Source: Sinorhizobium glycinis (lineage in GTDB: Bacteria; Pseudomonadota; Alphaproteobacteria; Rhizobiales; Rhizobiaceae). Taken from it: DNA of 64,000 nucleotides. Under the pieces are notes generated by a model. That model was not told where the DNA came from, made no database searches, and saw nothing but the letters and a program-made list of their open reading frames with translations. Shown in pieces: positions 27,308-37,775 of this stretch; position 1 is the first letter of the stretch; each line of letters opens with the position of its first letter. The stretch spans positions 434,001 through 498,000 of the forward strand of contig NZ_LPUX01000053.1 of NCBI RefSeq assembly GCF_001651865.1. Reading direction: 5' to 3'. The position numbers and the translations under genes are program-made.

Positions 27308-27667
27308 TCAATGGCGCCGCGGCTCTTCCTTTTGCGGCAGCTGATCTATAACCGACAGTTTCGTCATCCTGTAACCGGCCTGATGTGCAGCTTTCGCCAA
27401 CAGATGCGCCGAGATCGGCGCCGTCAGCACCAGGAAAACAAAGCCGGCAAGTGCGCGGAAGAAGACGGCAGAATCGAGCGAATGCAGCCCGGCTGCGACC
27501 AGCAACAGCCCCGAACCGACAGTACCCGCTTTGGAGGCGGCATGCATGCGCGTGTAAAGATCCGGGAAGCGGAGAAGCCCCAGGGCCGCCAGCAGTGAAA
27601 AGCACGCACCGACCACGATGATGAGTGCAACGAGAAGCGTGATCGCGGCTACTATTAGCGTCCCCAT
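27308..27667 (-). CDS. phaG: Mrp-type antiporter subunit G
   Basis: 119-residue membrane protein with three helices, of the MnhG/MrpG/PhaG family. The family core [19 protein letters not shown] is clear. The last gene of the phaABCDEFG operon; its ATG overlaps the phaF stop by one base (TGATG). The seven subunits form one cation/proton antiporter. Confidence 0.93.
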   Translation of the reverse strand: MGTLIVAAITLLVALIIVVGACFSLLAALGLLRFPDLYTRMHAASKAGTVGSGLLLVAAGLHSLDSAVFFRALAGFVFLVLTAPISAHLLAKAAHQAGYRMTKLSVIDQLPQKEEPRRH

Positions 27668-28050
27668 CAGCGCCCTCCCCGGCGTTTGCGGCGGCCAGCC
27701 TGCAGAGCCCCGCCCCGTTTCAACGCTGGTTTTATGCCCGGTGCCACAGTGCCCTCTTCCGCCTGCTCCGGCGCGAGGCCGCGCGTCAGGATGAAGCGTG
27801 CGAAGGCGACTGTCGCGAGGAAGCCGACAAGACCGAGGGCAATCCCGATGTCGATATAGAGGTTGAAGCCGGTCTTGATCGCTATGACCGCGATGAAGCC
27901 GATCGCAATCGCAACCAGCATATCGAGGCCGAGTACCCGATCCGGCAATGTCGGCCCGCGGATAATGCGCAGCATCGTCATCAGCAGGGCGAGAGACAGG
28001 AGCAGGAGCGCAAGACTGGTCGCTGCGGCCAGGACAGGTGCGGGCGTCAT
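27667..28050 (-). CDS. phaF: Mrp-type antiporter subunit F
   Basis: 127-residue protein with three membrane helices and the MnhF/MrpF signature [18 protein letters not shown]. It has an unusually basic C-terminal extension ([17 protein letters not shown]) beyond the usual 90-100 residues. Start 28050 overlaps the phaE stop by four bases. Essential small subunit of the antiporter complex. Confidence 0.93.
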   Translation of the reverse strand: MTPAPVLAAATSLALLLLSLALLMTMLRIIRGPTLPDRVLGLDMLVAIAIGFIAVIAIKTGFNLYIDIGIALGLVGFLATVAFARFILTRGLAPEQAEEGTVAPGIKPALKRGGALQAGRRKRRGGR

Positions 28051-28526
28051 CGTTCGAAAGCCTCCCGGATGCGCCTCTCGAAGCCGCGCGCAATCTCCTG
28101 CCGCAAGGCGCCCGGATCTGCGCAGTCGAGCGCGTGCACATAGAGGGTCTTGCGGTCCTCGGATATGTCGACGGAAAGCGTGCCGGGGGTGAGCGTGATG
28201 AGATTGGCGAGCAAAGTGATCTCGAAATCGCTCTTGGCAGTCAGCGGATAGGCGAAGATACCGGGCTTCAGGCGCATGCGCGAGCGCAAGACAAGACTGG
28301 CGACTTTGACTGCCGAAACGGCAAGCTCCTTGAAAAACAGGGCCGCAAGCAGCACCAGCCGCAATGGTCTGAGCGGGTAGGTGACCAGCTGCAGCTCGCG
28401 CCGGATCAGCCACAGGGACAAGGCGCCGACGGCAAAGCCGAGCACAAGATTCGCGGGCGTGAAACTGGCGCTGATGGCACCCCAGATGACGGTGAAAATC
28501 AGATTGATCTGCAGGAATTTCATCAC
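28047..28526 (-). CDS. phaE: Mrp-type antiporter subunit E
   Basis: 159-residue subunit with two or three N-terminal membrane helices and a cytosolic C-terminal domain. The family motif [12 protein letters not shown] is present, followed by LYVHALDC. MnhE/MrpE proteins contribute to complex assembly. It overlaps phaD and phaF by four bases each, so translation is coupled along the operon. Confidence 0.93.
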   Translation of the reverse strand: MMKFLQINLIFTVIWGAISASFTPANLVLGFAVGALSLWLIRRELQLVTYPLRPLRLVLLAALFFKELAVSAVKVASLVLRSRMRLKPGIFAYPLTAKSDFEITLLANLITLTPGTLSVDISEDRKTLYVHALDCADPGALRQEIARGFERRIREAFER

Positions 28527-30079
28527 GGCCGCCCCCCCGGGAAGACCGAATCCACGTAGCCCGACGGCTCCGCGAGGCCTGCTGCGGCGTTCTGGATCAT
28601 CACCAGCAACGGCTCCGGGTAAAGACCGATCAATAAGGTCAGACCGGTGAGCACCGCCAGCGGGCCCAATGTCGCTGGCGACAGCGCCTCAACCTCGCCG
28701 GCCGCATGCGCCCCCTCCCGCCAGAAAGCCAGAAGAAAAAGGCGGCCGGTGACGATCGTTGTCAGAAACCCCGCAAGAAGAAGCGTAGCGGCAAGCCACC
28801 AGGCGCCGATATCAAGAGCTGCCTTGACGAGCATAACCTTCGGCCAAAATCCGGAAAAGGGCGGAAGCCCGGAGACGGCGAAACATAACATCAACGTGAG
28901 AGCGGCAAATCCGGCGTGCCTGCGGTAAAGGCCGGCGAGCGTGTCGATCGAGGAACTCGCACCGAGGCGTAGGGCGATCCCGGAAGCGAAGTAAAGTCCC
29001 GTCATCACGAGCATGGAATGCAGCGCATAGAAGATGGCTCCCCCAGTGCCGCCGGGTCCACCGACGGCGATACCGGCGAGCATCGAGCCGATGCCGGAAA
29101 CAATGAGGTAGCCGAGAATGCGGCGGAAATCCGTCTGCGCCAGTGCGCCGAGCACGCCGACGATCATCGTCAGGGCCCCGGCAACGGCGAGGACGAAGCT
29201 CAGTTCCTCCCGTTCCACCGGGAAAAGCATGACCATAACGCGGACCAAGGCGTAGACGCCGACCTTGGTGAGCAATCCTCCGAAGAGAGCGGACACGACG
29301 ACGCGGGGAGTATGGTAGGAGGCGGGCAGCCAGAAGTTCACGGGGAAGGCCGCGGCCTTCATGGCGAAGGCGAGCATGAAGAGGCCAGCCAGCGTCACCA
29401 GGGGCGCGCTGTCGCGCAGTCCCTCGGCCTTTCGGGCGATATCTGCCATGTTGAGCGTCCCGAGCACGGCATAGAGATATCCGGTCGCGATCAGGAACAG
29501 CGTCGTGGCGACCAGATTGAGAAAGCCGTATTTCACCGTGCCGTCTATCTGCTCAGGTTCCGAGCCAAGGACGAGAAGGCCGAAGGACGAGATCAGCAGC
29601 ACCTCGAACCAGACGTAAAGATTGAAGATGTCGCCGGTCAGAAAGGCACCCGAGACGCCCGCCATCAGCAACATCAGCAACGGATAGAAGCCGTAGCGGC
29701 GGCCGCTGTCGTTGATATCCGCAAGCGAGAAAACGCCGGCGACCAGCGCTACAATCGCGGCGGCAAGGGCGAACAAGGCCCCGGTCAGATCGGCGGTGAA
29801 GGCGATGCCGAAGGGAGGCAGCCAGCGCCCCATGACCATGGTCATTGGACCGTTTTCGGCGACCTCCCTGAGAAGCAGCCCGTCGATCAGCACGAGCCCG
29901 GCAAGGCCGACAATGGCAATGGTCGGATGAAGGGCGATCGGGCGGCGCAGCATCACCAGGAGCGCCCCGACCGCGAGGCACCAGGCGACCGGCAGGATCA
30001 CCAGCCATGCGGCCGCCGTCGGCGGCGCATGAACGAGCGCTGTGGAAAGGTCGGCGGAAGGGGCGATCGAAGCGGCCAT
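28523..30079 (-). CDS. phaD: Mrp-type antiporter subunit D
   Basis: About 518 residues, some 14 membrane helices, homologous to NuoM/NuoN-type proton-pumping subunits. The central motif [15 protein letters not shown], which carries the proton-path lysine/histidine region, is clear. The ATG at 30079 is chosen; a TTG at 30097 would overlap phaC by 11 bases and has no ribosome site. It is one of the two large ion-translocating subunits. Confidence 0.94.
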   Translation of the reverse strand: MAASIAPSADLSTALVHAPPTAAAWLVILPVAWCLAVGALLVMLRRPIALHPTIAIVGLAGLVLIDGLLLREVAENGPMTMVMGRWLPPFGIAFTADLTGALFALAAAIVALVAGVFSLADINDSGRRYGFYPLLMLLMAGVSGAFLTGDIFNLYVWFEVLLISSFGLLVLGSEPEQIDGTVKYGFLNLVATTLFLIATGYLYAVLGTLNMADIARKAEGLRDSAPLVTLAGLFMLAFAMKAAAFPVNFWLPASYHTPRVVVSALFGGLLTKVGVYALVRVMVMLFPVEREELSFVLAVAGALTMIVGVLGALAQTDFRRILGYLIVSGIGSMLAGIAVGGPGGTGGAIFYALHSMLVMTGLYFASGIALRLGASSSIDTLAGLYRRHAGFAALTLMLCFAVSGLPPFSGFWPKVMLVKAALDIGAWWLAATLLLAGFLTTIVTGRLFLLAFWREGAHAAGEVEALSPATLGPLAVLTGLTLLIGLYPEPLLVMIQNAAAGLAEPSGYVDSVFPGGRP

Positions 30080-30086
30080 GACGCGG

Positions 30087-30464
30087 TCAATATCCAAGCG
30101 GAGGGACCGGCTCGTCCACCGGTTCGGCGACGCGCATCTCGTCCGTGTTATCCGTCGCTAGATCCTTGTAGGCACGCCAGGAAAGAACGAGCAGGAAAGC
30201 GAAGAACGAAAAGGAGATGACGATCGCCGTCAGGATCAACGCCTGGGGGAGCGCGTTGGCCGCCGGAGCAACCAGCGCCTCGGCCCCGTCGGGTATGATC
30301 GGCGGCACGTCGCGCGTCAGCCGGCCGCCGGCGAAAATCAGCAGGTTCACCGCATTCCCCAGGATGGCGACGCCCAGGAGCACGCGGATGATGAACTTCG
30401 AGAGCAGGAGGTAAACGGCAACGGTGAAGAAGATGCCGACGAGCAAGGCGAACCAGGCCTCCAT
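30087..30464 (-). CDS. phaC: Mrp-type antiporter subunit C
   Basis: 125-residue NuoK-like subunit with three membrane helices. A conserved GVAILGNAVNLLIF segment and the ALPQALILTAIVISF segment carry the family signature. ATG 30464 shares one base with the phaB stop (TGATG). Slightly longer acidic C-terminus than NuoK. Confidence 0.94.
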   Translation of the reverse strand: MEAWFALLVGIFFTVAVYLLLSKFIIRVLLGVAILGNAVNLLIFAGGRLTRDVPPIIPDGAEALVAPAANALPQALILTAIVISFSFFAFLLVLSWRAYKDLATDNTDEMRVAEPVDEPVPPLGY

Positions 30465-30883
30465 CACTCGCCTCCCCGCTCTTCGAGCGACAGCGCGATC
30501 GAACCGATGGCGCCCACAACCACAAGGTACACGCCGGCGTCGAAGAGGAGCACGGTGGAGAGCGGCACCTCGAGGCCGAGAATGGCCGGATAGATCCAGA
30601 GCCCGGTCATGAACGGGACCCTTGCGAAGATCGAGATCAGGCCTGCAAGGGTGGCTGCGAGGAGCCCGGCCCCGGCGATTGCCATCGGATGGAAGAAGAT
30701 GGCCCGCCTTACCGTCTCGACACCGTAGGCCATGCCATAGATCGCCAAGGCGGAAACGGCGATCAAGCCGCCGATGAAGCCGCCGCCGGGCTCATTATGG
30801 CCGCGCAGCAGTACGAAGATGGAGAAGAGCGCCATCAGGCTCGTCAGGACGGGGGCGACCGTCCGGAAGATCACCGACTTCAT
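30464..30883 (-). CDS. phaB: Mrp-type antiporter subunit B
   Basis: 139-residue separate MrpB subunit with four membrane helices; [14 protein letters not shown] is the diagnostic motif. In group 2 Mrp operons this domain is fused to subunit A; here it is a free gene, so this is a group 1 type operon. That arrangement fits the pha2 system of S. meliloti, rather than pha1. It overlaps phaA by four bases. Confidence 0.94.
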   Translation of the reverse strand: MKSVIFRTVAPVLTSLMALFSIFVLLRGHNEPGGGFIGGLIAVSALAIYGMAYGVETVRRAIFFHPMAIAGAGLLAATLAGLISIFARVPFMTGLWIYPAILGLEVPLSTVLLFDAGVYLVVVGAIGSIALSLEERGGE

Positions 30884-33255
30884 ACCCGTTCCTCCATGGC
30901 ACTTTCGTCCGTGGAGAGCTCCGGCGCCACGGCACGCTTGAGCGAACCGGCCCTTAGACGCACCAGCGCCAGGATCGCAAGGCCGGTAATCATCACAACG
31001 GCAATTTCGCCGAGCGTGTCCGTGGCGCGGAAATCGACGATGATCACGTTGACGACGTTCGCCCCATGCGCAACCGACTTCGAGTAGAGGTTGAAGAACT
31101 CCGTCAATGTCCTGTCGAAAGGCACGGCGGTGACCCTCAGAAGGAACAGGCCGAAGCCGAGGCCGCAGGCAAGCGCTATCGCAACGTCGCGTAGTTTCTC
31201 CGGGAGCGGTCGGTGGTCGGCGGGTGAGAGCTGCAGGCGGGTCATCACCAGGGCCAGTACCACGACCGACAGGGTTTCGACCATGAGTTGCGTGAAGGAC
31301 AGGTCCGGCGCTCCGTAGAGCAGGTAGATCACGGCGACGGCGAATCCCTGAATGCCGAGCGATACGATCGCGGTGAGGCGGTCGGCGGCAACGACGACAG
31401 CGAAGAGACCGCCGACGGCGATTGCCATGATGGCGAGCTCGTGCGCCGGAACGTCCGCGGAGAAGAAGGGGGCGCGCGGGAACTCGCCGTAGCGCAACGG
31501 CACCGCCAGAAGGATGAAGGCGACGAGCGCGAAGGTGGCGGTCATGTAGACTTCGAAGCGACCGCCTTGCAGCCGCCGCGTCACCGCTACCGCGAAGCGC
31601 ACGAGACCTCGCATGAATTGGTCGAAGCCCCGATCCGGGCCCCAGCCGATATCGATGAGGATTGCCTTCATCGCGGCGCGCAAACGGGCAAGATTGACGT
31701 AGAAGGCGAGGCCGAGCGCCACCGTCAAAGCAGAAAGCACGAGCGGCAGACCGAGATGCGGCGCGAGCGATATCTCGACCGTCCTTGGCTCGCCGGCGAT
31801 CGCCGAGGCGGTGGGCGACGAGATGAGCCGATGGGCAAAACCGGACATGAGCGCGATCGAGAGCCCCTTCAGGGCAAGAACGGCCGGGCCGATCCATAGA
31901 AGCAGCGGCCCCTCGTGGGCATGCTTCGGAGTGCTCACGCGCGGCCCCAGGAAGGGTTTCAGCGCGACGGCGAAGGCGACGGCAAACATAAGGGCGTTGC
32001 CGAGGACAGTGAGCGTCGCGAAGAGCGCAGAGCGCAAATCCGTCGCCGTGAAAGCCGAATAGAGTTCCTCCTTCGCGAGGAACCCGAAGAAGGGCGGCAG
32101 GCCGCCCATCGAGAGCGCCGCGGCAAGGGCAACCGAAAAGGTCAGCGGCATCGTCGAGCGCAGGCCGCCGAGGTGCGACAGGTCGCGCGATCCGGTTTCG
32201 TGATCGAGAATGCCCGCCACCATGAACAGCGCGCCCTTGAACAGCGCATGCGCCACGAGGTAGAGCGCCGCCGCCTCGATCGCGTGCGGCGAGCCGAGCC
32301 CGATCAGCATAACCAGCAAGCCGAGCGACGCCATCGTCGTGTAGGCAAGCATCAGCTTCAAATCGGACTCGCGAACCGCAAGCGCCGCACCGATCACCAG
32401 CGTCGCGACGCCGAAGAGCGACAGGAAGAGCTGCCATTCCGGCGTTCCGCCAAGGACCGGATTGAGGCGCATCAACAGATAGACGCCCGCCTTCACCATC
32501 GTCGCCGAATGCAGATAGGCCGAAACCGGTGTCGGCGCCTCCATCGCATTCGGCAGCCAGAAGTGAAACGGAAACTGCGCCGACTTGGTGAAGGCGCCGC
32601 CGAGGACCAGCAGCAGTGCGGCGAGATAGAAGGGGCTTTCCTTCAACTCGGAGCCGAAAGAGAGAAGCAGCGAAAGCTGCGTGACACCGCTGACATTCCA
32701 CAGGATCAGCAGACCGGCGAGCAGCAGGAGACCGCCTCCCCCCGTGACGACCAAGGCCTGCAGAGCGGCGCGGCGCGCGGCCTCGCGGCCGTGATCGAAG
32801 CCGATCAGCAGGAAGGACGTTATCGACGTCAGTTCCCAAAAGACGAAAAGCATCAGAAAACTGTCGGCGACGACGAGCCCCTGCATCGATCCCATGAACA
32901 TCAGGATGAAGCAGAAGAAGCGGCCCTGTTGCGGGTGGCCTTTCAAATAGCCGCCCGAATAGAGGACGATAAGCGCCCCGATTCCGGAAATCAGCAGCAC
33001 GAAGGTGAGCGACAAACCGTCGATCAGCCAGGAAAAGCTGACGTTGAAAGACGGTATCCACGCATAGCCGCCGGTTAGGCTCTCGCCGCTCGCGACTTCG
33101 GGAACGAAGCGAAAGAAATGCAAGAAAATCGCCGCAGGAGCAAGGGCCAGAACCCAGGCGGCATTCTGCCCGAGAAAACGGGTCAGCCCAGGAGCGACAA
33201 GGGCCGCAGCGAAAGGAAGCGCGAGCGCCATAAATGTCAGGGCCGTGACATCCAT
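30880..33255 (-). CDS. phaA: Mrp-type antiporter subunit A
   Basis: 791-residue large subunit, the first gene of the operon, related to NuoL. It has about 20 membrane helices. The proton-channel segment [30 protein letters not shown] (in two pieces) is present, and the C-terminal MrpA extension with [16 protein letters not shown] and [10 protein letters not shown] is intact. Together with subunits B-G it exchanges Na+ or K+ for protons. In rhizobia these systems matter for salt and alkaline tolerance and, for pha1, symbiosis. A promoter should lie in the 33256-33500 gap shared with divergent msrB. Confidence 0.95.
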   Translation of the reverse strand: MDVTALTFMALALPFAAALVAPGLTRFLGQNAAWVLALAPAAIFLHFFRFVPEVASGESLTGGYAWIPSFNVSFSWLIDGLSLTFVLLISGIGALIVLYSGGYLKGHPQQGRFFCFILMFMGSMQGLVVADSFLMLFVFWELTSITSFLLIGFDHGREAARRAALQALVVTGGGGLLLLAGLLILWNVSGVTQLSLLLSFGSELKESPFYLAALLLVLGGAFTKSAQFPFHFWLPNAMEAPTPVSAYLHSATMVKAGVYLLMRLNPVLGGTPEWQLFLSLFGVATLVIGAALAVRESDLKLMLAYTTMASLGLLVMLIGLGSPHAIEAAALYLVAHALFKGALFMVAGILDHETGSRDLSHLGGLRSTMPLTFSVALAAALSMGGLPPFFGFLAKEELYSAFTATDLRSALFATLTVLGNALMFAVAFAVALKPFLGPRVSTPKHAHEGPLLLWIGPAVLALKGLSIALMSGFAHRLISSPTASAIAGEPRTVEISLAPHLGLPLVLSALTVALGLAFYVNLARLRAAMKAILIDIGWGPDRGFDQFMRGLVRFAVAVTRRLQGGRFEVYMTATFALVAFILLAVPLRYGEFPRAPFFSADVPAHELAIMAIAVGGLFAVVVAADRLTAIVSLGIQGFAVAVIYLLYGAPDLSFTQLMVETLSVVVLALVMTRLQLSPADHRPLPEKLRDVAIALACGLGFGLFLLRVTAVPFDRTLTEFFNLYSKSVAHGANVVNVIIVDFRATDTLGEIAVVMITGLAILALVRLRAGSLKRAVAPELSTDESAMEERV

Positions 33256-33510
33256 CGCCTTGGCATGCTCCTTCCCGCTTTGATCATTCGGTCAATTTGA
33301 TATCGGACATAGAAGAAGGGCCGGTTCGCCTCAAGTGAAATCGGTTGCGTGCTCGGTTATCCGCGCGGTTATACTGTGCAAAGCCGAACAAACTCTCTGT
33401 TAAGCGCGGGACATTGGCGCGGCGCCAGCAGCGTCCGGCAGCCGTTTCTCTGTTTGTCGGCGTGCGGCCTTGATCCTATATAATCGCTGCGATCGAAGGG
33501 AGTTTTGACA

Positions 33511-33918
33511 ATGGCCGACGCAGGAGTGCGGAAAATGCAGAAGACGGACACGGAGTGGCGGGCACAGCTGACACCGGAGCAATACCGCATCACCCGCGAA
33601 CATGGCACGGAACGCCCTTTCACCGGTCCGTTTCTCAACGAGAAGCGGCTCGGCACCTACAGGTGCGTCTGCTGCGGCCGGGCGCTCTTCCGTTCCGACA
33701 CGAAGTTCGATTCCGGCTGCGGCTGGCCGAGTTATTTCGCGCCGATCGATGAGCAGGCGATTGCCGAATATGTCGACCGGTCGCATTACATGGTGCGGAC
33801 AGAGATCCGCTGCGCCGACTGCGATGCCCATCTCGGCCATGTCTTCCCCGACGGCCCTCCACCGACGGGTTTGCGCTACTGCCTGAACGGCACGGCGATG
33901 ACCTTCGAGGAAGATTGA
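33511..33918 (+). CDS. msrB: Peptide-methionine (R)-S-oxide reductase
   Basis: 135-residue MsrB, which reduces methionine-R-sulfoxide in oxidised proteins. Zinc ligands are Cys52/Cys55 (CVCCGR) and Cys101/Cys104 ([12 protein letters not shown]). The catalytic cysteine is Cys124 in RYCLNG, and [10 protein letters not shown] supplies the resolving Cys70. ATG 33511 has AAGGGAG eight bases upstream and is preferred to the TTG at 33505. No signal peptide, so cytosolic. Confidence 0.95.
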   Translation: MADAGVRKMQKTDTEWRAQLTPEQYRITREHGTERPFTGPFLNEKRLGTYRCVCCGRALFRSDTKFDSGCGWPSYFAPIDEQAIAEYVDRSHYMVRTEIRCADCDAHLGHVFPDGPPPTGLRYCLNGTAMTFEED

Positions 33919-34112
33919 GGAACACGTGTCCCTGTTCCGCGGGGAACAGATAAGACGTGGCGGCAGGACTACTGGATAGGTCTTGGTTCGGAACGTTCGA
34001 GCATGGCCGGTGCGGTATCTCACAGCCATTGCAAGGGGCTTTACGCATCCGGGGAAACGCGCGATTCTCTGAGGGAAAGCGGCAGGTAAGCAACCGAAGG
34101 AATGCTCTGCGC

Positions 34113-34607
34113 ATGCGCCGCGTCTTTTTTTCGTTCGCTCTGCTCTCCGGGCTCGCGCTGCCGGCGGTCGCGCAGGACGATTGGCACCCCTATTCCAATC
34201 CCCGTTTCGGCTACACGGTCGAGATTCCTCCGGGTTTCGAGATGCACCAAAGGACCGACAACGACGACGGCGCGAGTTTCCGTGCCGACGACAATGGCGC
34301 GACGCTGATCGTGTTCGGAACCCACCCTCCGGCGGGCGATTTCGAGACCGATGTCGCCGATCGGATCGGCTACGAGAAAGACGACGATTGGAGGATTCTC
34401 TACTCGCGCGTGACACCCGCCTGGGCGAGCTTCTCGGGCGCTCGTGGCCGCGAGGTCTTCTACACAAGGGCGATCGCGCTCTGCGACGGCAGCGCCGCCT
34501 ATTTCCGGCTGCAATATCGCAAGTCGAAGCTGACGAGCTTCGACGGCGTCATCTCGCGCATGGCAGCAGCGCTGCGACCGTCGGACGATTGCCAGCCAGC
34601 CGAGTGA
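34113..34607 (+). CDS. Secreted protein of unknown function
   Basis: 164 residues with a clear signal peptide (MRRVFFSFALLSGLALPAVAQ, cleaved after AVA). The mature domain begins WHPYSNPRFGYTVEIPPGF, a pattern seen in small periplasmic proteins that resemble lipoprotein LpqN/Mog1-type folds. Two cysteines (in ALCDGS and SDDCQP) may pair. The frame is open to 33957 but only the start at 34113 gives the signal peptide. Function unknown. Confidence 0.75.
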   Translation: MRRVFFSFALLSGLALPAVAQDDWHPYSNPRFGYTVEIPPGFEMHQRTDNDDGASFRADDNGATLIVFGTHPPAGDFETDVADRIGYEKDDDWRILYSRVTPAWASFSGARGREVFYTRAIALCDGSAAYFRLQYRKSKLTSFDGVISRMAAALRPSDDCQPAE

Positions 34608-34641
34608 GGAGGCCGGCGCTGCAAGCCTGCCGATCTGCCGA

Positions 34642-35304
34642 TCAGGCGGCGGCTGCACCGCTGATGCAGCTGAGGACGGCGGAATAGTGCACGGCCGAGC
34701 CGGCTACCACGAAGCCGTGCCAGATGGCGTTCTGGAAGCGCAGCCGCTCGCAGACATGGAAGATGATGCCGATCGAGTAGATGACACCGCCAACGACGAC
34801 GAGAAGCAAGGTCGTTGCGTTGAGGGCGGCGAACAAGGACTTTGCGGCAAGAACGCCACCCCAGCCCATGGCCAGGTAGAGAAGGATCATCAACCGGTCG
34901 AACCGTCCCGGAAAAAGACATTTGATCGAGATGCCGAGAAGAGCGACCGCCCAGATGCCGAAGAGCATCGAAAAGAGGAACGGATCATCCCAGCCGCGCT
35001 GGAGAAAGGGCGTATAGGTCGCAGCGATCAGCACGAAGATGGCGGAATGGTCCAGGCGGCGCAGGAGCCACTTCGTCCGGCAGATCGGATAGAGATTGTA
35101 GAGAAACGATACCGACAAGGTGAGGACGAGGCCCGCACCGTAGATCCAGGCAGCGACAAGCTGTCCCGAGGTGCTCCAGACGGTTGCGTAGAATATCAGG
35201 GCCGTGACGCCGACGAGCGCGGCGGAAAGGCCGATGCCGTGGACAATACCGTCGGCGATCAGTTCCGACCGGTCATAGCTCCATTTGACCTCGCTGATAT
35301 CCAC
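34642..35304 (-). CDS. Hemolysin III/PAQR-family membrane protein
   Basis: 220-residue protein with seven membrane helices, of the HlyIII/PAQR (YqfA) family. The conserved ligands are visible as DGIVHGIGLSAA near the N-terminus, RRLDHSAIFVLIAATYTPF in the middle and HVCERLRFQNAIWHGFVV at the end. Bacterial members are integral-membrane proteins of uncertain activity, related to adiponectin-receptor-type hydrolases. The hemolysin name is historical. Confidence 0.88.
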   Translation of the reverse strand: MDISEVKWSYDRSELIADGIVHGIGLSAALVGVTALIFYATVWSTSGQLVAAWIYGAGLVLTLSVSFLYNLYPICRTKWLLRRLDHSAIFVLIAATYTPFLQRGWDDPFLFSMLFGIWAVALLGISIKCLFPGRFDRLMILLYLAMGWGGVLAAKSLFAALNATTLLLVVVGGVIYSIGIIFHVCERLRFQNAIWHGFVVAGSAVHYSAVLSCISGAAAA

Positions 35305-35537
35305 GCGGCCCCCTCCAGATCCCGCATCGCTTCCGATATCGGCACGTGTCCTGGACCGCAGTGACCTGGTCGAACCAACTCGCCCCCACCGTAGCCCCTC
35401 CGACGGATCGCTTCATCGTGCCACAGGGATCATTGCCGGCAAAGCGCCGGTTTGGGGCTAAAGGATCAAATTCTGCAACGCATTACAACAATTGCCCGGT
35501 CCCCGCGAAGGCGGCCGGTCCGGGTGGAAAAGTGTGA

Positions 35538-35575
35538 TCACGGCCGCGCCGGAAGGCCCAGGCGCGCGGCCGTGA
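35538..35575 (-). terminator. Strong hairpin downstream of the DksA-like gene
   Basis: A perfect 12-base stem, TCACGGCCGCGC pairing with GCGCGGCCGTGA, with a 14-base loop, nine bases past the DksA-like stop codon. The minus-strand flank reads CACACTTTTCC, a partial T-run. Very likely the terminator. Confidence 0.75.
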
Positions 35576-35584
35576 ATGGCCGCT

Positions 35585-35929
35585 TTATCTGGTGCGCGAG
35601 GCGACTTCCGCGGCGCAGGTCTGGCAGAGCGGCGCGTGCGGTACCGCGTGCAATCTTTCCTGAGAAATCGGATCGCCGCAGCGCACGCAGATTCCATAGG
35701 TTCCGGCCGCAATCCGGTCGAGCGCCGCATCGATGGCACGGATCTCGCCCTGGCCTGCCAGGCCGAGTCCCTCCAGCACTTCGTCGTTTTCCCGCTCCGT
35801 GACGCGGTCCGGCACGTCGGCATTCATCGGCTGGTCCAGATCTTCTTCGATCTTCACCAGACGGCCATAGAGTTCGTCTTTGCGGCGCAGAAGCTTTTCG
35901 CGAAAATCATCAAGCGCGTATTTGTCCAT
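35585..35929 (-). CDS. DksA/TraR-family zinc-finger protein
   Basis: 114 residues: an N-terminal coiled-coil (FREKLLRRKDELYGRLVKIEEDL), then a C4 zinc finger with CVRCGD and CQTC. Shorter than canonical DksA (about 150 residues), so it is one of the smaller paralogues. It may bind RNA polymerase and adjust transcription in stress. GGGAG lies eight bases before ATG 35929. The usp gene ends 57 bases upstream in the same orientation, so the two are likely co-transcribed. Confidence 0.88.
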   Translation of the reverse strand: MDKYALDDFREKLLRRKDELYGRLVKIEEDLDQPMNADVPDRVTERENDEVLEGLGLAGQGEIRAIDAALDRIAAGTYGICVRCGDPISQERLHAVPHAPLCQTCAAEVASRTR

Positions 35930-35986
35930 TGCGGGGGCTCCCTTGGGTCGCGGCACAGCAAAGTCGCACCGCATTCTTCTTGTTGG

Positions 35987-36409
35987 TTAGCGATCGACGA
36001 GAACGGCACAGGGGCAGTGGCTGACCACGCGGCTGGCGGTAGAACCGATGAAATAGTCGATCAGCCCCGGACGGTGCGAGGCGATGATCACCAGGTCCGC
36101 GTTCTCTTCCTTGGCGAGCGCGTTGATGGTGCCGGCCGCCCCACCCGTGCGAATTTCAATCCGCCCTTTGATGCCATGCTTTGTCTTCAGCGCCTCCAGC
36201 GTCTTGACCGCATGCCTGCGCGATTCCTCGATCATCTCGAGGGGGAAATCGACGATCATATAGCCCTGGGCGTAGGCGTTGAGATCCTCGACGACGTTGA
36301 GGAGGATGATCTCCCCTCCCTCGTCGATGAGCTTCTCGGCGACGCCGAGAACGGATTCACCGTGTTCGAGCTGATCCATCGCGATCGGGACGATAATCTT
36401 CCTGTACAT
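35987..36409 (-). CDS. Universal stress protein (UspA family)
   Basis: 140-residue single-domain Usp. The ATP-binding loop at the end is partially recognisable as GSTASRVVSHCPCAVLVDR after IIASHRPGLIDYFIG. The N-terminus MYRKIIVPIAMDQLEHG is typical. ATG 36409 has GAAGGGAG nine bases upstream; the open frame to 36601 is rejected by composition. Probably first gene of a two-gene unit with the DksA-like gene, which suggests a joint stress role. Confidence 0.9.
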   Translation of the reverse strand: MYRKIIVPIAMDQLEHGESVLGVAEKLIDEGGEIILLNVVEDLNAYAQGYMIVDFPLEMIEESRRHAVKTLEALKTKHGIKGRIEIRTGGAAGTINALAKEENADLVIIASHRPGLIDYFIGSTASRVVSHCPCAVLVDR

Positions 36410-36775
36410 ACAGACACGCTCCCTTCTGTTGCGTTCCCGGTCGCCGGCTGGAAAACGAGGCGATCCTCCGGACCCGAGGGCGGATTTGAGCGGAATGCCA
36501 GATCCCGCATTTTTCGCCCTGCGGGCCGAAAGTGAGCGGAGGCGGCGATCCCGACTGATCGAAATCAAATCGGCCACCACTCGCGCGCTCGCACCATTCA
36601 AGATGAGGTAGCGCGACGGCCGCGACCGTCAACGTTCATCGAACACAACATCAAGTAACATAATAGCTTTCCCGAACTCCTTCACGTGCTCATATTGGGC
36701 TACAGTTCAGGGCGCCACGGCAGGTACTAAGAGAGCCGGGGTGCGCTCCAAAAGGCGTAGCTCAAGGAAATGACG
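36410..36775. other. Divergent promoter region between usp and a VOC gene
   Basis: About 365 noncoding bases. The section 36640-36720 is AT-richer (AACATCAAGTAACATAATAGC) and probably holds a promoter for the VOC gene or for usp. I see no open frame or RNA gene. Confidence 0.5.
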
Positions 36776-37663
36776 ATGCAATCGCAGCCTGTTACCAATC
36801 TCCCTGCCGATCACGCGACAGCGATGCCGGCCTATATCGACCTGGCCCATCTCGTCGTGCAGGATCTGCCGATGATCTCGGCCTGGTATCAAAAGGTGCT
36901 CGGCCTTGCTCCGCTCGATACGAGCGCAAGCGGAGAGACGCTGGGTGTCGCCGGAAGGCCCCTCTTGACGCTGACGACGGACGCGGCCGCGACAAGGGCG
37001 CCGCGCAACGCGCCCGGCCTTTTCCACACCGCGTTCCTGGTGCCCGACCGGCTGGAGCTCGGACGCTGGCTGGCCCATGCCGGGAACAACGGCATTCGCC
37101 TCCAGGGCGCCTCCGACCATCTCGTCAGCGAGGCGATCTATCTGGCCGACCCGGAGGGTAACGGTATCGAGATCTACCGCGATCGACCGCGTAGCGAATG
37201 GCATTACCAGGCAGACGGTACGGTCGCGATGAACACCTTGCCGCTCGACCTACAGTCGCTCTATGACGAGGCACCGAAAGACGGCTGGAACGGCCTGGCG
37301 GACGGTACCGTGATCGGCCACATCCATCTGCAGGTCTCCGACATACCGCAGGCGGACGCCTTCTTCCGCGACATCCTGGGCCTCGACCTGATGGCGCGCT
37401 ATCCGGGAGCGAGCTTCTTCGCCTCGGGCAAGTACCACCATCATGTCGCAGCCAATATCTGGAACTCGCGCGGGGCGGAGAAACGCCAGGGCAACATGAC
37501 TGGGCTTTCCGACTACACGATCCGTTTCCGGGAGGCCGACGGGCTCGCTGCAGTGATCGGAAGGCTCGACGAACTCCAGATTTCCGTGCGCCAGGAGGGC
37601 GGCATCCATCGTCTCACCGACCCATGGGGCATCGGACTCAATCTCGCCGCCTCGACGGCCTGA
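36776..37663 (+). CDS. Two-domain VOC (glyoxalase/extradiol dioxygenase-like) protein
   Basis: 295 residues made of two VOC modules, at about 18-135 and 175-290. Candidate metal ligands are His in IDLAHLVVQD, Glu in GNGIEIYRDRP, and His in IGHIHLQVSD. This is the layout of CatE-type extradiol dioxygenases and related ring-cleavage or glyoxalase enzymes; the substrate cannot be told. ATG 36776 is preferred to 36770 because AAGGA then lies seven bases upstream. No pathway genes lie next to it. Confidence 0.82.
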   Translation: MQSQPVTNLPADHATAMPAYIDLAHLVVQDLPMISAWYQKVLGLAPLDTSASGETLGVAGRPLLTLTTDAAATRAPRNAPGLFHTAFLVPDRLELGRWLAHAGNNGIRLQGASDHLVSEAIYLADPEGNGIEIYRDRPRSEWHYQADGTVAMNTLPLDLQSLYDEAPKDGWNGLADGTVIGHIHLQVSDIPQADAFFRDILGLDLMARYPGASFFASGKYHHHVAANIWNSRGAEKRQGNMTGLSDYTIRFREADGLAAVIGRLDELQISVRQEGGIHRLTDPWGIGLNLAASTA

Positions 37664-37775
37664 TCTCCGACGGCAGAGCCACCTACCGCCGGCACGCGGC
37701 GGCGCTTTCCGCTTGATCGGCGGTCGGGCGCTCTCTATCTCATGATCTCCCACCGAAGAGATCCCGGAGAGACCC

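Noticed and set aside
30884-33061. Large alternative frame ending in phaB
   Set aside because: Only the last 139 codons (phaB) are real; the upstream part is an out-of-frame reading of phaA with heavy Arg/Ala bias.
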